Below are positions 8,935 through 17,406 of a DNA stretch of 64,000 bases, one piece after another. A program made the translations under genes and the position numbers. This DNA comes from Kiloniella laminariae (lineage in GTDB: Bacteria; Pseudomonadota; Alphaproteobacteria; Kiloniellales; Kiloniellaceae). The stretch lies in assembly GCF_027214005.1 (NCBI RefSeq), contig NZ_JAPWGY010000003.1, positions 1 through 64,000 of the forward strand, in the 5' to 3' direction. Below the pieces are notes generated by a model. That model saw only the letters and a program-made list of their open reading frames with translations. It made no database searches and had not been told where the DNA came from. The first letter of the stretch is position 1, and each line of letters opens with the position of its first letter.

Positions 8935-9792
8935 ATGTCTGCTCTCCTGAGCCCCCTTCCCAGAAATCTGGTTATCCCTGCAGTTCAAAATGCCCTGCTT
9001 GAAGATTTAGGTTCAACCGGGGACCTCACCAGTAACAGCACCATTCTGCCTGACACCTGCCTTAAGGCTTCAGTCATCAGCCGGCAGGAAGGCTGCATCG
9101 CCGGAACAGATTTCCTGATTGCGACCATGGCCGAGATGTCTTCTGCAGTGAATGTAACGGTTCTTGCTGAAGACGGAACAAGGGTTCAGCCCCAATCCGT
9201 CGTGGCGACTATCGAAGGCCCCGCCCGGGCCATCCTTGCAGGGGAGCGGGTCGGGCTAAACTATCTTGGTCACCTTTCCGGGATTGCCAGCGCAACCCGA
9301 ACCATCGTCGATCTGGTTGCAGGTTTGCCAGTCAGGATTACCTGCACCCGAAAAACCACGCCGGGCCTGAGAGCTTTTGAGAAATACGCTGTCCGCGCCG
9401 GTGGCGGGCACAACCACCGCTTTGGTCTCTATGACGGGGTGATGCTCAAGGACAATCACATTGCCGCTGTCGTCGGAGACATTGGTACTGCAATCAACCG
9501 GGCACGCGCCAGCATCGGGCACATGGTCAAGATCGAACTCGAAGTCGATACCCTTGAGCAGCTGGAAATCGCCCTGCCCCACAAACCGGATATCATTCTG
9601 CTCGACAACATGAATCTGGCTCAGCTTCGACAAGCTGTGAAGATGGTCAATGGCCGTGCCATAGTAGAAGCATCCGGAGGAATTACAGCACAGACAGCCC
9701 GGGCAATTGCAGAAACCGGCGTTGATGTCCTTTCACTCGGCTGGCTAACCCACAGCGCCCCCTGCCTCGACCTGGGACTGGATATTCTTTGA
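8935..9792 (+). CDS. nadC: Nicotinate-nucleotide pyrophosphorylase (quinolinate phosphoribosyltransferase)
   Basis: A 285-residue enzyme that converts quinolinate and PRPP to nicotinate mononucleotide, carbon dioxide and pyrophosphate. It has LLEDLGSTGDLTS at the N-terminus, then TCTRKTTPGLRAFEK, GGGHNHRFGLYDGVMLKDNH and VEASGGIT, all diagnostic of NadC. The length is normal. AAAGGAAAG precedes the start. It is the last gene of the operon and is followed after about 60 bases by a strong bidirectional terminator. Confidence 0.95.
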   Translation: MSALLSPLPRNLVIPAVQNALLEDLGSTGDLTSNSTILPDTCLKASVISRQEGCIAGTDFLIATMAEMSSAVNVTVLAEDGTRVQPQSVVATIEGPARAILAGERVGLNYLGHLSGIASATRTIVDLVAGLPVRITCTRKTTPGLRAFEKYAVRAGGGHNHRFGLYDGVMLKDNHIAAVVGDIGTAINRARASIGHMVKIELEVDTLEQLEIALPHKPDIILLDNMNLAQLRQAVKMVNGRAIVEASGGITAQTARAIAETGVDVLSLGWLTHSAPCLDLGLDIL

Positions 9793-9850
9793 GATTGGGA
9801 CTGTGAACAGCCGCAGCAGGCCCTGTTAATAAAACTGAGAACAAAACAAA

Positions 9851-9886
9851 CAAAAGAGACCCCGCATTTCAGAGGGGTCTCTTTTG
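9851..9886. terminator. Bidirectional intrinsic terminator between nadC and the methyltransferase-like gene
   Basis: Two perfectly complementary 13-base arms (9851-9863 and 9874-9886) enclose a 10-base loop. The arms read CAAAAGAGACCCC and its complement, so each strand has a run of four U at the end of the stem. It separates two convergent transcription units. Confidence 0.85.
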
Positions 9887-9912
9887 TCCAACACTGTACT
9901 TTCCAGTTCTGA

Positions 9913-10755
9913 TCAAACCGCCTTGACGCTTGAATAATCAATCCAGCTTGAAACCGGGATGACTTTTTCCAAGGGTGATACATTCGGACGGGTGGCCGGG
10001 CGGAAACCATCACCGGCACTGCTGCGCAGCTTGCGGTCAATTACGGCGGTATCAGCTGGAGTTTTGCCACCATGAACCAGAATTTTCTGCCCGGTCTGGG
10101 GAACAGGGTAGCCCGCCTTTATCGTTTCACTGCTTTCCACAAAGTACACACCATCAGTCAAATCAGCGACAGTGTCATCCGTGAACTCCAAATCCTCGGA
10201 GTACTCAAGCAATAGCGGCACAGAAGCCCCCAATTCCAGCAAGGCATGGCGGGCGGATGCCAACTGGGAGCGGGCCTGCTCCAGATTGGGAAGCGTCTTG
10301 AAAGAGACCGCATCAACACCCCCAGAAACCAGCCCCTGAACCTGCCGATAAGCATCATTGCGAAGAACGGGGTTATCCCCGACAGAGGCAGACTGATCAA
10401 CAACACCGAGCACGAACCGGCGACGATTGCCACCTGGCAATGCATCAACGGCCTGACAGGCTGTCTCTGCAGCAAGATGATTAATGATAAAAACCTCATC
10501 CTGCATTCCGTATTTCTCCAGAACATCCGGAGATGCATTTCTGGTGTGTGTCCGGATCACATCAGCCCCAGCCTCAAGATAATCACGATGAATAGCAGCA
10601 ATCACATCCGGACGCGTGATGTTCAAAGCGACATCACAGTCCTCATGGCCAAAGCCGAAACGCTGCATATCGAGGTCCAGTTTATTCAATGCGGGTTTAA
10701 TATCGCCATCAGTCAAAAGTACACGGCTGTTCAAAGCATCAATAAAAGTACGCAT
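9913..10755 (-). CDS. Homocysteine S-methyltransferase-like protein lacking the zinc cysteines
   Basis: A 280-residue protein of the homocysteine-binding barrel found in MetH and betaine-homocysteine methyltransferase. Matching segments are LLTDGDIKP (usually DGAMGT), NITRPDVIAAIHRDYLEAGADVI and VSFKTLPNLEQA. Enzymes of this family bind zinc through one cysteine after the middle of the barrel and a GGCC pair near the end. Here the corresponding end reads VHGGKTPAD, and the only cysteines are C40 and C100, so the zinc site is missing. It overlaps metF by one base (TAATG) in an ArsR-metF operon, which ties it to methionine or one-carbon metabolism. It may be a non-catalytic or reassigned relative. 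Confidence 0.7.
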   Translation of the reverse strand: MRTFIDALNSRVLLTDGDIKPALNKLDLDMQRFGFGHEDCDVALNITRPDVIAAIHRDYLEAGADVIRTHTRNASPDVLEKYGMQDEVFIINHLAAETACQAVDALPGGNRRRFVLGVVDQSASVGDNPVLRNDAYRQVQGLVSGGVDAVSFKTLPNLEQARSQLASARHALLELGASVPLLLEYSEDLEFTDDTVADLTDGVYFVESSETIKAGYPVPQTGQKILVHGGKTPADTAVIDRKLRSSAGDGFRPATRPNVSPLEKVIPVSSWIDYSSVKAV

Positions 10756-11618
10756 TATGCGGCCTCCTTCGTTTCGGCCTGCAGCGCCAGAAGGCGGCAG
10801 ACAGCTTCAGTAAGTTGGGGACGGTTAAGAGTATAGAAGTGAAAAGCATCAACCCCTTGGGCCAGCAGATCCCGACAAAGATCGAGGCAGAGAGAAACAG
10901 CCACGGCTGCCGAAGTTTCAGGGTCATCCTCAAGACCTTCAAACGCCTTTGAAACCCAGGCCGGGATCCGGGCACCACAACGATCCGCAAATCGGTGTAG
11001 CTGGACAATGTTGTTGATCGGCAGGATTCCCGGAATAAGAGGAATGGTAATGCCCGCAGCCCGCGCAGCCTCTTCAAAGCGGTAAAAGCTGCCTGCTTCA
11101 AAAAAGAACTGGGTAATGGCAGAGCTTGCACCGGCATCCTGTTTTCGCTTGAGATAGTCAAGGTCAGCCTGCAACGAACGGCTATCCGGGTGTGCTTCTG
11201 GATAAGCGGCAACTGCGATCTCAAACGAGCCGAATTCGCGCAGGGCAGCAACCAGTTCTATTGAATCAGCAAAACCTTCCGGATGCGCTTTGAAGGCTTG
11301 TCCTGGCTCAGCCGCATCCCCCCGCAAAGCAACAAGCCGCTTGATGCCCAGCTCGCTCCACCCGGACACCATCCGGAGAATATCCTGCCGGGAAGCTCCG
11401 GCAAGAGTGATATGAGCAGCAATAGGCAAACCCTTTTCACCCGCCAGTTCCTGGAGCAGTTCTTTTGACTTCGCCTGCCCCGAGCCTCCGGCACCGTAGG
11501 TGACAGAATAATAATCAGGGTTAAACCCCTTCAGCCGCTCGATCGTTTTATAAAGACTGCCAAGCCCCGCTTCTGTAGCGGGGGGGAACAGCTCAAAACT
11601 TATATCCGTTTTTTTCAT
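10755..11618 (-). CDS. metF: 5,10-methylenetetrahydrofolate reductase
   Basis: A 287-residue FAD enzyme that reduces methylenetetrahydrofolate to 5-methyltetrahydrofolate for methionine synthesis. Family marks are ISFELFPP at the start, YYSVTYGAGGSG, AHITLAG, LVALRGD (FAD site), AAYPEAHPDS and the DAGASSAITQFFF segment. The length is close to that of the E. coli enzyme. The gene starts 7 bases after the stop of the ArsR-methyltransferase gene and overlaps the next gene by one base, so the three form one operon. Confidence 0.93.
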   Translation of the reverse strand: MKKTDISFELFPPATEAGLGSLYKTIERLKGFNPDYYSVTYGAGGSGQAKSKELLQELAGEKGLPIAAHITLAGASRQDILRMVSGWSELGIKRLVALRGDAAEPGQAFKAHPEGFADSIELVAALREFGSFEIAVAAYPEAHPDSRSLQADLDYLKRKQDAGASSAITQFFFEAGSFYRFEEAARAAGITIPLIPGILPINNIVQLHRFADRCGARIPAWVSKAFEGLEDDPETSAAVAVSLCLDLCRDLLAQGVDAFHFYTLNRPQLTEAVCRLLALQAETKEAA

Positions 11619-11625
11619 TCTTATA

Positions 11626-12564
11626 TTACTCCGCTCCGGGATCGCGACGGGCTGTCCATATGCAGACGGTCAGCGGATCCCCCGGAAGATGTTCTGCTGG
11701 CGAAAGGGTCAGACCCGCTTCGGAACAGAACTCTTCTATCTGTGTGTCTTCAAAACCCAGCCAGTGATGCGCATGATCATCGCGCAGGCTGTCCATACGG
11801 TGGGGCGCGAAGTCCACCAAGATCACCCGGCCACCCGGTTTAAGAACACGGGCTGCCTCGCGCAGACACATTCGCGGATCCAGGGCATAATGCAGCACCA
11901 TATTCAGGCTCACAGCATCAAACCGGTCACTGGCAAAGGGAAGCTGGTACATATCGCCCTGACGAACCTGACAGTTACCAAGTCCAGCCCGGTCAATATT
12001 ATTGCGGGCGATTGCCAGCATCTCGCGAGAGATATCCACACCGATCGCAGACTTTACATCACTTGCCACCAGTTCCAGGACCCGGCCTGTACCCGTTCCG
12101 ATATCAAGAAGCTCGCCCACCTCCTGTTCATGAAACCGGGCAAGAAAAGCATTTTCGATCAAAGAACTATCAATGTGCAAAGAACGTATCTCATGCCAGA
12201 CAGCTGCATTCTTGCCAAAATACTCCTGCGCCTTGCGACCGCGTTCTTCCTTGATACTCTGCAAACGTTGCAAATCGAGAGTCAGTTTTGGATCATCATC
12301 CGGAATAAGGTCAATAATCAGTCGAGCCAGCTCCGAGCAGGGTTGTTTTTCAGAAAGCCGGAAATACGCCCAGTTACCTTCCTGATTTCGCTCCAGCAGC
12401 CCTGCTTCCATCAGAAGCTTGAGATGGCGGGATACCCGGGGCTGACTCTGCCCAAGAATATGAACCAGTTCACTGACGGTCAGCTCGGCATGGGCACAGA
12501 GCCCGAGAACACGCAACCGCGTCGGCTCGGCAATCGACTGTAGACCTTTTAGCAATACATCCAT
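11626..12564 (-). CDS. ArsR-type regulator fused to a SAM-dependent methyltransferase
   Basis: A 312-residue fusion. Residues 1-85 are an ArsR winged helix (IAEPTRLRVLGLCAHAELTVSEL, QSQPRVSRHLKLLMEAGLLE). Residues 130-300 are a class I methyltransferase with the SAM motif LLDIGTGTGRVLEL, then IGVDISREML and LKPGGRVILVDFAPH. ArsR proteins with SAM or S-adenosylhomocysteine sensing (SahR type) control methionine-cycle genes in proteobacteria. The fused domain is therefore more likely a sensor of SAM/SAH than an arsenite methylase, although enzymatic activity cannot be excluded. It heads the metF operon, and a palindrome overlaps its promoter, suggesting autoregulation. Confidence 0.85.
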   Translation of the reverse strand: MDVLLKGLQSIAEPTRLRVLGLCAHAELTVSELVHILGQSQPRVSRHLKLLMEAGLLERNQEGNWAYFRLSEKQPCSELARLIIDLIPDDDPKLTLDLQRLQSIKEERGRKAQEYFGKNAAVWHEIRSLHIDSSLIENAFLARFHEQEVGELLDIGTGTGRVLELVASDVKSAIGVDISREMLAIARNNIDRAGLGNCQVRQGDMYQLPFASDRFDAVSLNMVLHYALDPRMCLREAARVLKPGGRVILVDFAPHRMDSLRDDHAHHWLGFEDTQIEEFCSEAGLTLSPAEHLPGDPLTVCIWTARRDPGAE

Positions 12565-12604
12565 GCAACTTCTCCCGCCAGCGCCTCAACAGCACTCTAA
12601 TTTC

Positions 12605-12637
12605 ATATAACAATATCTTTATATCGTAATTTGACAA
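12605..12637 (-). promoter_or_regulatory. Promoter with overlapping operator of the ArsR-metF operon
   Basis: On the minus strand TTGTCA (12637-12632) and TATTGT (12615-12610) are separated by 16 bases. The symmetric sequence ATATAA-N2-ATAT-N2-TTATAT (12605-12624) overlaps the -10 element. This is the position expected for an ArsR-family repressor that controls its own operon. The transcript would start about 40 bases before the ATG at 12564, which has GGGAGAAG in front. Confidence 0.6.
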
Positions 12638-12896
12638 GAAAAAAAATACTCCAATTGCGTACATTTAAGAACCAAAAGCGACAAGTTCAATCTATCCAAT
12701 TGATATATATGAATATATTTTAACCACTCCTCCCGTCGCATTTTTGACTCAAGGTAATGACACCCGAAAAAATTCAGACAGACCAAGACTCTGGCGACAG
12801 GAAACCTGCCAGCAGGAATCGCCACAAGGAGTAGTGTCTAATGCAAAATCGTAAGGAAAACGCCCGGCAAGTCTCTATTCACTCCAATCAAATCCC
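12638..12896. other. Intergenic region between LysR and ArsR genes
   Basis: No open frame or RNA gene is supported. The part near 12690-12720 is A/T-rich with ATATAT and TCAATTGGATAGATTGA-like repeats, which could be a second regulatory site. I looked for a SAM riboswitch here because of the metF operon and saw no convincing one. Confidence 0.4.
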
Positions 12897-13820
12897 TTAA
12901 GGATTCACAGGAGATCCCCCCTGAAACATTTCCTGCAGAACCCAGTTCCGGAAAATATCCAGCGCAGGACAAGGGTCTGCTTTCTTTGGAGTCACAATAT
13001 AATAGCCTCCCGCAAGTTTTTGTCGTGGGAGTGATGTTGGCGCTATCAAGGAACCGTTATCGATTAAATCGTCCACCAAAGGTGAACTGAGCAAGGCGAT
13101 ACCCTGGCCATTTTGGGCAGCTTGAACCATGGAAGTATAGGCATCAATTGATATATCAGCCGGGTCCTGGTCAACTTCCACCCCGAAATGCTCAAACCAG
13201 GTCGACCAGCGGGAATCAACCACGTAATCAAAATCGATTAAAAACTCATCCAGCAGCATTCGGGGATCATCGACCTGTGGACGATCTTTCCAATAAGCGG
13301 GACTGCAAAGGGGCAGAACCTCACTATCACACAGATAGGTAGAGGTTAAGCCGCCCCAGACTCCATTTCCATAACGTATCGAGATATGGATCCCGGATGC
13401 CTTCAGGTCGACACACTTGTCATCAACCGCAAAACGCAGATCGATCTCAGGATAGGCTGCGTGAAATTTTGCCAGGCGTGGCATCAACCAGTAAGCAGAA
13501 AAGGCCGTCGTTGTGCCCACCACCAGATGATTGTTGCCCCTCCCTTTCTGAAAATCGACTACAGCGGCTGCAATCTGGCTCAACCCTCCAGTAACAACCT
13601 GTTGAAACTTCCCGCCCTCCGGTGTCAGACGAACGGAACGATTGAGCCGCTCAAATAACCGAACACCCAGGAAATCTTCCAGCGCCTTAATCTGGCGGCT
13701 GATGGCAACCTGCGTGACACCAAGCTCATTGGCCCCACGGGTAAAGCTCATATGCCGTGCTGCGGCCTCAAATGCCACGAGGGATCCCAGAGGAGGAATA
13801 TTTCGACGAAGATTTATCAT
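12897..13820 (-). CDS. LysR-family regulator, GcvA-like
   Basis: A protein of about 307 residues. The N-terminal helix-turn-helix has PPLGSLVAFEAAARHMSFTRGA and VTQVAISRQIKALEDFLG, very close to GcvA-type regulators. The C-terminal effector domain contains LVVGTTTAFSAYWLMPRL. Start candidates are a TTG at 13856, an ATG at 13838 and an ATG at 13820. I prefer 13820, which puts the usual short lead before PPL and leaves a 16-base palindrome just upstream. The gene is divergent from an acyl-CoA-ligase-like gene, its most likely target. Confidence 0.85.
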   Translation of the reverse strand: MINLRRNIPPLGSLVAFEAAARHMSFTRGANELGVTQVAISRQIKALEDFLGVRLFERLNRSVRLTPEGGKFQQVVTGGLSQIAAAVVDFQKGRGNNHLVVGTTTAFSAYWLMPRLAKFHAAYPEIDLRFAVDDKCVDLKASGIHISIRYGNGVWGGLTSTYLCDSEVLPLCSPAYWKDRPQVDDPRMLLDEFLIDFDYVVDSRWSTWFEHFGVEVDQDPADISIDAYTSMVQAAQNGQGIALLSSPLVDDLIDNGSLIAPTSLPRQKLAGGYYIVTPKKADPCPALDIFRNWVLQEMFQGGSPVNP

Positions 13821-13827
13821 AACAATA

Positions 13828-13843
13828 ACATTATGCATAATGT
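13828..13843. promoter_or_regulatory. Perfect 16-base palindrome, probable LysR operator
   Basis: ACATTATGCATAATGT is its own reverse complement and contains the T-N11-A core expected of LysR sites. A partial copy, ATTATGCAAAT, follows at about 13849. The site lies between the divergent LysR and ligase genes, right at the LysR start. Confidence 0.6.
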
Positions 13844-13922
13844 CCCGATTATGCAAATTGACGATTTATATCTCCCAAATCTACTGTCCATATGAAAATT
13901 AATCCAAACGAAGGTCATGATT

Positions 13923-15581
13923 ATGGATGACACCTCAATCTTCCCTGAAAACAATGATATGTCGATCTACATCGGATGTACAAATGAGGCCCCAGAAGAA
14001 AAAATCTTTCCCAATGACCTGGGCCTGAGAATAAATCTTGGCCTTCTTCTCGAACGTCAGGCCGCACGTTTTCCAGATAACAATTTTATTATCCAGGCTG
14101 AAACAGGGGAGACATTGACCTATGATGAATTCAACAAACGGGTGAACCGCTTATCCCATGGCCTGAAAGATCATGGGATATGTCCAGGGGACTATGTCGG
14201 CATCATGCTGTCAAACTCGATTGATTTCCTCGTCAGTTCCTACGCACTGAAAAAAATTGGTGCAATCGAGGTTTCAATCAACAGTACCTTTCGGGGTATC
14301 TCCCTCATACGCATGATCAATCTTACAGGTCTTGAAACCCTGATCACATCTGTAGACTACCTCGATGTCATTGCAGAGATCGCAACTGAGCTGCCAAGAT
14401 TGGAGCGCTTCATCCTCACCAACGATGCGCGGGATACTGCCCGCGCGGCAAAAGCTTTCCCAACCAGGATCATGCTCCCCCTCAGCAGCATTTTAAGCAA
14501 CTGTACCCGGGACTGTGCCATTAACACCCCTGACGATGAAACTGCCGGAATATTGTTTACCTCCGGGACGACAGGTGTGTCCAAAGGCTGTGCCATACCA
14601 CACCGCTCATCAGTACGCGCGGCAGAATCCATGCTGGAAGCCTTTGATCTAGGAGAAAGCGATTGTGTCTACAGCCCTTACCCGCTCTTCCATTGCGGTG
14701 CCGCACAATATGATGTGCTCCCCGCAATGATGGTGGGTGCCCGGGCCGTTATCAGGCAAGGTTTCAGCGTCCGCAATTTTTGGCCCGAAGTATGTAAATA
14801 CGGAGCAACCTGGTTCATGGCACTTGGATCGGTCCAGCAACTGCTCTGGGCCGCAGCGGAATGTCCTGAAGAAACCCAACACCGTCTGCGCTTTATTTGG
14901 GGGACGCCTCTTCCTGTCAATCACGATGCCTTTGAAGCACGCTTCAAGGTCAGACTCGTTCGCGGCGGGGGCTATGGTTCTACCGATGCCGGATCTGTCG
15001 CCCTGCCGCTCTTTCATAAAACAGGGGCAGGTAAAGTCCTGGATCGCTATGAAGTTGCTATTGTTGACGAACGGGACAATCCACTCCCCACAGGGGCTGT
15101 CGGTGAATTGATCATCCGCCCCAAAGAGCCTGCGATCATGGCTTCTTGCTATATCGGGATGCCAGAAGAAACATTGAAGACCTGGCGAAACCTGTGGTTT
15201 CACACCGGTGATCTTGCCCGTCTCGATGAAGAGGGTGACCTTTATTGGGTCGCGCGTATTTCAGAAAGAATCCGCGTTAAGGGCGAAATGGTCTCTGCCT
15301 ATGAAATAGAAGAGGTCATTCTCTCTCATCCAGCAGTGGAAGATTGTGCTGTTTTGGGAGCACCGGATGGAACAGGCGAGGAAACAGTTCACCCCTTTAT
15401 TACCCTGCGGGAAAATGCAGCACTTAACCTCGAAGAGTTAAAGGATTTTTGCACCCCACGGATGAGCCGTTTCATGGTACCAACCAGCATGACCCTGCTT
15501 GATATCATGCCTCGCACCCCAAGCGGGAAACCCGCCAAGGCAGAGCTGAGCAAAAGGTTCTCTTCACCCTGTGGCAGCTAA
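13923..15581 (+). CDS. AMP-dependent acyl-CoA synthetase/ligase, CaiC-like
   Basis: A 552-residue member of the ANL superfamily, which activates a carboxylic acid with ATP and then forms a CoA thioester. The phosphate-binding loop is FTSGTTGVSKGC, followed by GGGYGSTDAG, FHTGDLARLDEEGD and a C-terminal TPSGKPAKAEL with the adenylation lysine. Overall layout resembles crotonobetaine/carnitine-CoA ligases. The hinge reads ARISERIRVKGE instead of the usual DRxKDxI-type segment, a mild deviation. The substrate is not evident. The second ATG (13923) has AAGG at better spacing than the ATG at 13917. The gene is divergent from a LysR gene. Confidence 0.82.
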   Translation: MDDTSIFPENNDMSIYIGCTNEAPEEKIFPNDLGLRINLGLLLERQAARFPDNNFIIQAETGETLTYDEFNKRVNRLSHGLKDHGICPGDYVGIMLSNSIDFLVSSYALKKIGAIEVSINSTFRGISLIRMINLTGLETLITSVDYLDVIAEIATELPRLERFILTNDARDTARAAKAFPTRIMLPLSSILSNCTRDCAINTPDDETAGILFTSGTTGVSKGCAIPHRSSVRAAESMLEAFDLGESDCVYSPYPLFHCGAAQYDVLPAMMVGARAVIRQGFSVRNFWPEVCKYGATWFMALGSVQQLLWAAAECPEETQHRLRFIWGTPLPVNHDAFEARFKVRLVRGGGYGSTDAGSVALPLFHKTGAGKVLDRYEVAIVDERDNPLPTGAVGELIIRPKEPAIMASCYIGMPEETLKTWRNLWFHTGDLARLDEEGDLYWVARISERIRVKGEMVSAYEIEEVILSHPAVEDCAVLGAPDGTGEETVHPFITLRENAALNLEELKDFCTPRMSRFMVPTSMTLLDIMPRTPSGKPAKAELSKRFSSPCGS

Positions 15582-15721
15582 ACAGTAGTCAGAGAACACA
15601 AGGGACAGGCCTCTTCCAGGTCATCAAAGAAACGGCCAGATAAATTTCACAAAGGTCAAAAATCACCGTTTCGCCACATTTCCGGCAAAGTCCCTTCGCA
15701 TTTGGTTCCTATTCTTTAAAT

Positions 15722-15832
15722 CATAGAGAGCTTCCCCTCTCTATGTACGAGATCCTGAAGATCTCCACGTTACCCCAAAGCTGGACTCTGCAGTTGCCGG
15801 CCTCCCGACTGGCAACTGCATCTTCTTGTTTC
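15722..15832 (+). ncRNA. Candidate small RNA with three hairpins and C/U-rich loops
   Basis: Three stem-loops follow one another. The first is CATAGAGAG with its complement around CTTCCC (15722-15745). The second is GAGATC with GATCTC around CTGAA (15749-15765). The third is a 10-pair stem (15789-15798 with 15811-15820) around a loop containing CCTCCC, followed by the T-rich tail TCTTCTTGTTTC. A TATTCT -10 element at 15710 would place the start at about 15722, but no consensus -35 is visible. CU-rich loops able to pair with ribosome binding sites are known in alphaproteobacterial sRNAs such as AbcR. The third hairpin alone could simply be a terminator. Confidence 0.4.
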
Positions 15833-15981
15833 ATCACTCATATCCCTGCGTCATAAGGAAACACCCGATTGGCGGCGGGGGTATTTTTTTGTTATACGCA
15901 AACAGAAGAAGTGATCATGATGGGCAAGCGGTCTTCCTCAAAGGCCTGAACTTTCCCCGCGACGAGTCAAGGAACAGCATA

Positions 15982-16668
15982 TTGGTCCAAAGCCTATTTA
16001 CTGGCGAGAAGCTCACCTGCATCAGAGGCGGCAGAACCGTTTTCACAGGGCTTGATTTATCAATCAGTCAAGGCGAAGCCCTTGTTCTCGAAGGACCAAA
16101 CGGCAGTGGAAAATCTAGTCTGATCCGGCTGCTCTCTGGTCTGGTTCGCCCCAGAAGCGGCCATTTGTTCTGGCACGGGCAGGATGTCACCCGGGAACCC
16201 GAGATCTATCAACAGCAGCTCCACTACATCGGGCATCGCAACGCCATCAAACCCGTCCTCACTGTTCTCGAGAATTTGAGCTACTGGGCCGGATTTTCTC
16301 CTGAAAAACCATCGGATCTTTCACGGCTTGAACAGGCCCTGATACAGTTCAATATGCTTGCCTTGAAAGACACCCCTGCCAACCTGCTATCTTCCGGGCA
16401 AAGCAGGCGACTTGCGCTCTCGCGTTTACTGGCTACGGAGAAAGCCCTCTGGTTGCTGGACGAACCCTCTGTCGGACTTGATGTCAATTCGGTCGCCCTG
16501 CTTGAAACCGCAATCTGTGCACATCGGGCAAAAGGAGGCGCTGTTATCCTTGCAACCCACACCGAGATAGGCCTGGACACCCCGCAGAGAATAAACCTGA
16601 GTAATTACAGCCCCCTCTACAACACTGCATTACTCAAACAGGAACATCTGGAGGAAAGCTGGATATGA
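15982..16668 (+). CDS. ccmA: Haem exporter ATP-binding protein CcmA
   Basis: The ABC ATPase of the CcmABCD complex, which releases haem-loaded CcmE during cytochrome c maturation. It has Walker A EGPNGSGKSSL, the signature SSGQSRRLALSRLL (SSGQ instead of SGGQ, usual in CcmA) and Walker B LWLLDEPSVGLD. An upstream ATG at 15826 gives an unusual 52-residue extension with no family match. I prefer the TTG at 15982, which has AAGGAA seven bases upstream and gives 228 residues, near the normal size. The end overlaps ccmB by ATGA. Confidence 0.85.
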   Translation: MVQSLFTGEKLTCIRGGRTVFTGLDLSISQGEALVLEGPNGSGKSSLIRLLSGLVRPRSGHLFWHGQDVTREPEIYQQQLHYIGHRNAIKPVLTVLENLSYWAGFSPEKPSDLSRLEQALIQFNMLALKDTPANLLSSGQSRRLALSRLLATEKALWLLDEPSVGLDVNSVALLETAICAHRAKGGAVILATHTEIGLDTPQRINLSNYSPLYNTALLKQEHLEESWI

Positions 16669-17351
16669 AGGCTTTTCTCAATATTGTGTCGCGTGATCTG
16701 CGCCTGGCCCTCAGGCAACGTTCCGACGTAACCATGGCAGTTCTTTTTTTCATTCTCACGACCACCCTGTTTCCCTTTGGGCTGGGGCCAGAGCCCAACC
16801 TTTTGGCGCGCATAGCTCCTGGAATCATTTGGGTGACGGCTCTGCTTTCCGTTTTACTTTCCCTGGAACGCCTGTTTCTCGCCGACTATGAAGATGGCAG
16901 CCTTGAACAACTTGTTCTTTCCCGCGCATCCCTGGAATCGGCTGTTCTGGCAAAAGTCCTGGCTCACTGGCTGACAACAGGCCTTCCCTTAATGGCGGCA
17001 GCCCCTCTGATTGCCTTGCTCTTCAACATGGAAAGTGATGCATTTATTATTCTGATAATTGCCATGGCACTTGGAACACCAAGCCTGAGTCTGATCGGGG
17101 CCATTGCAGCCACTCTGACCCTTGGAGCCCGGCGCGGAGGCATCCTGATCCCGCTGCTGGTTCTTCCCCTTTATATCCCGACCCTTATTTTTGGGGTTGG
17201 GGCAATTGATGCTACCATGAACAGTCTGGAAGCAGGTGTTGTACTGGCAAATGCCAAATCGCACCTTATGTTCCTTGGTGCGATCTTTCTCGTTTCGCTA
17301 TTAATCGCCCCCCTGGCAGGTGCAGCCGCCTTGCGACAAGCCATGGAATAG
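16665..17351 (+). CDS. ccmB: Haem exporter membrane subunit CcmB
   Basis: A 228-residue inner-membrane protein with six hydrophobic segments. It begins with FLNIVSRDLRLALRQRSDV and has FPFGLGPEP and LFLADYEDGSLEQL, which are typical of CcmB. It forms the membrane part of the CcmABCD complex with CcmA and CcmC. Its start overlaps the ccmA stop by four bases. A 218-base gap separates it from ccmC. Confidence 0.93.
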   Translation: MKAFLNIVSRDLRLALRQRSDVTMAVLFFILTTTLFPFGLGPEPNLLARIAPGIIWVTALLSVLLSLERLFLADYEDGSLEQLVLSRASLESAVLAKVLAHWLTTGLPLMAAAPLIALLFNMESDAFIILIIAMALGTPSLSLIGAIAATLTLGARRGGILIPLLVLPLYIPTLIFGVGAIDATMNSLEAGVVLANAKSHLMFLGAIFLVSLLIAPLAGAAALRQAME

Positions 17352-17406
17352 CTTAAAGCCAGCCGGAAAGATAAACGGGACTGTCACGGAACGCCTTTCT
17401 GGTCGG

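Noticed and set aside
11689-12543. 284-residue plus-strand frame
   Set aside because: Antisense shadow of the ArsR-methyltransferase gene with no recognisable domain.
12565-12896. SAM riboswitch before the metF operon
   Set aside because: No recognisable SAM-I or SAM-II core; the operator-promoter arrangement explains regulation better.
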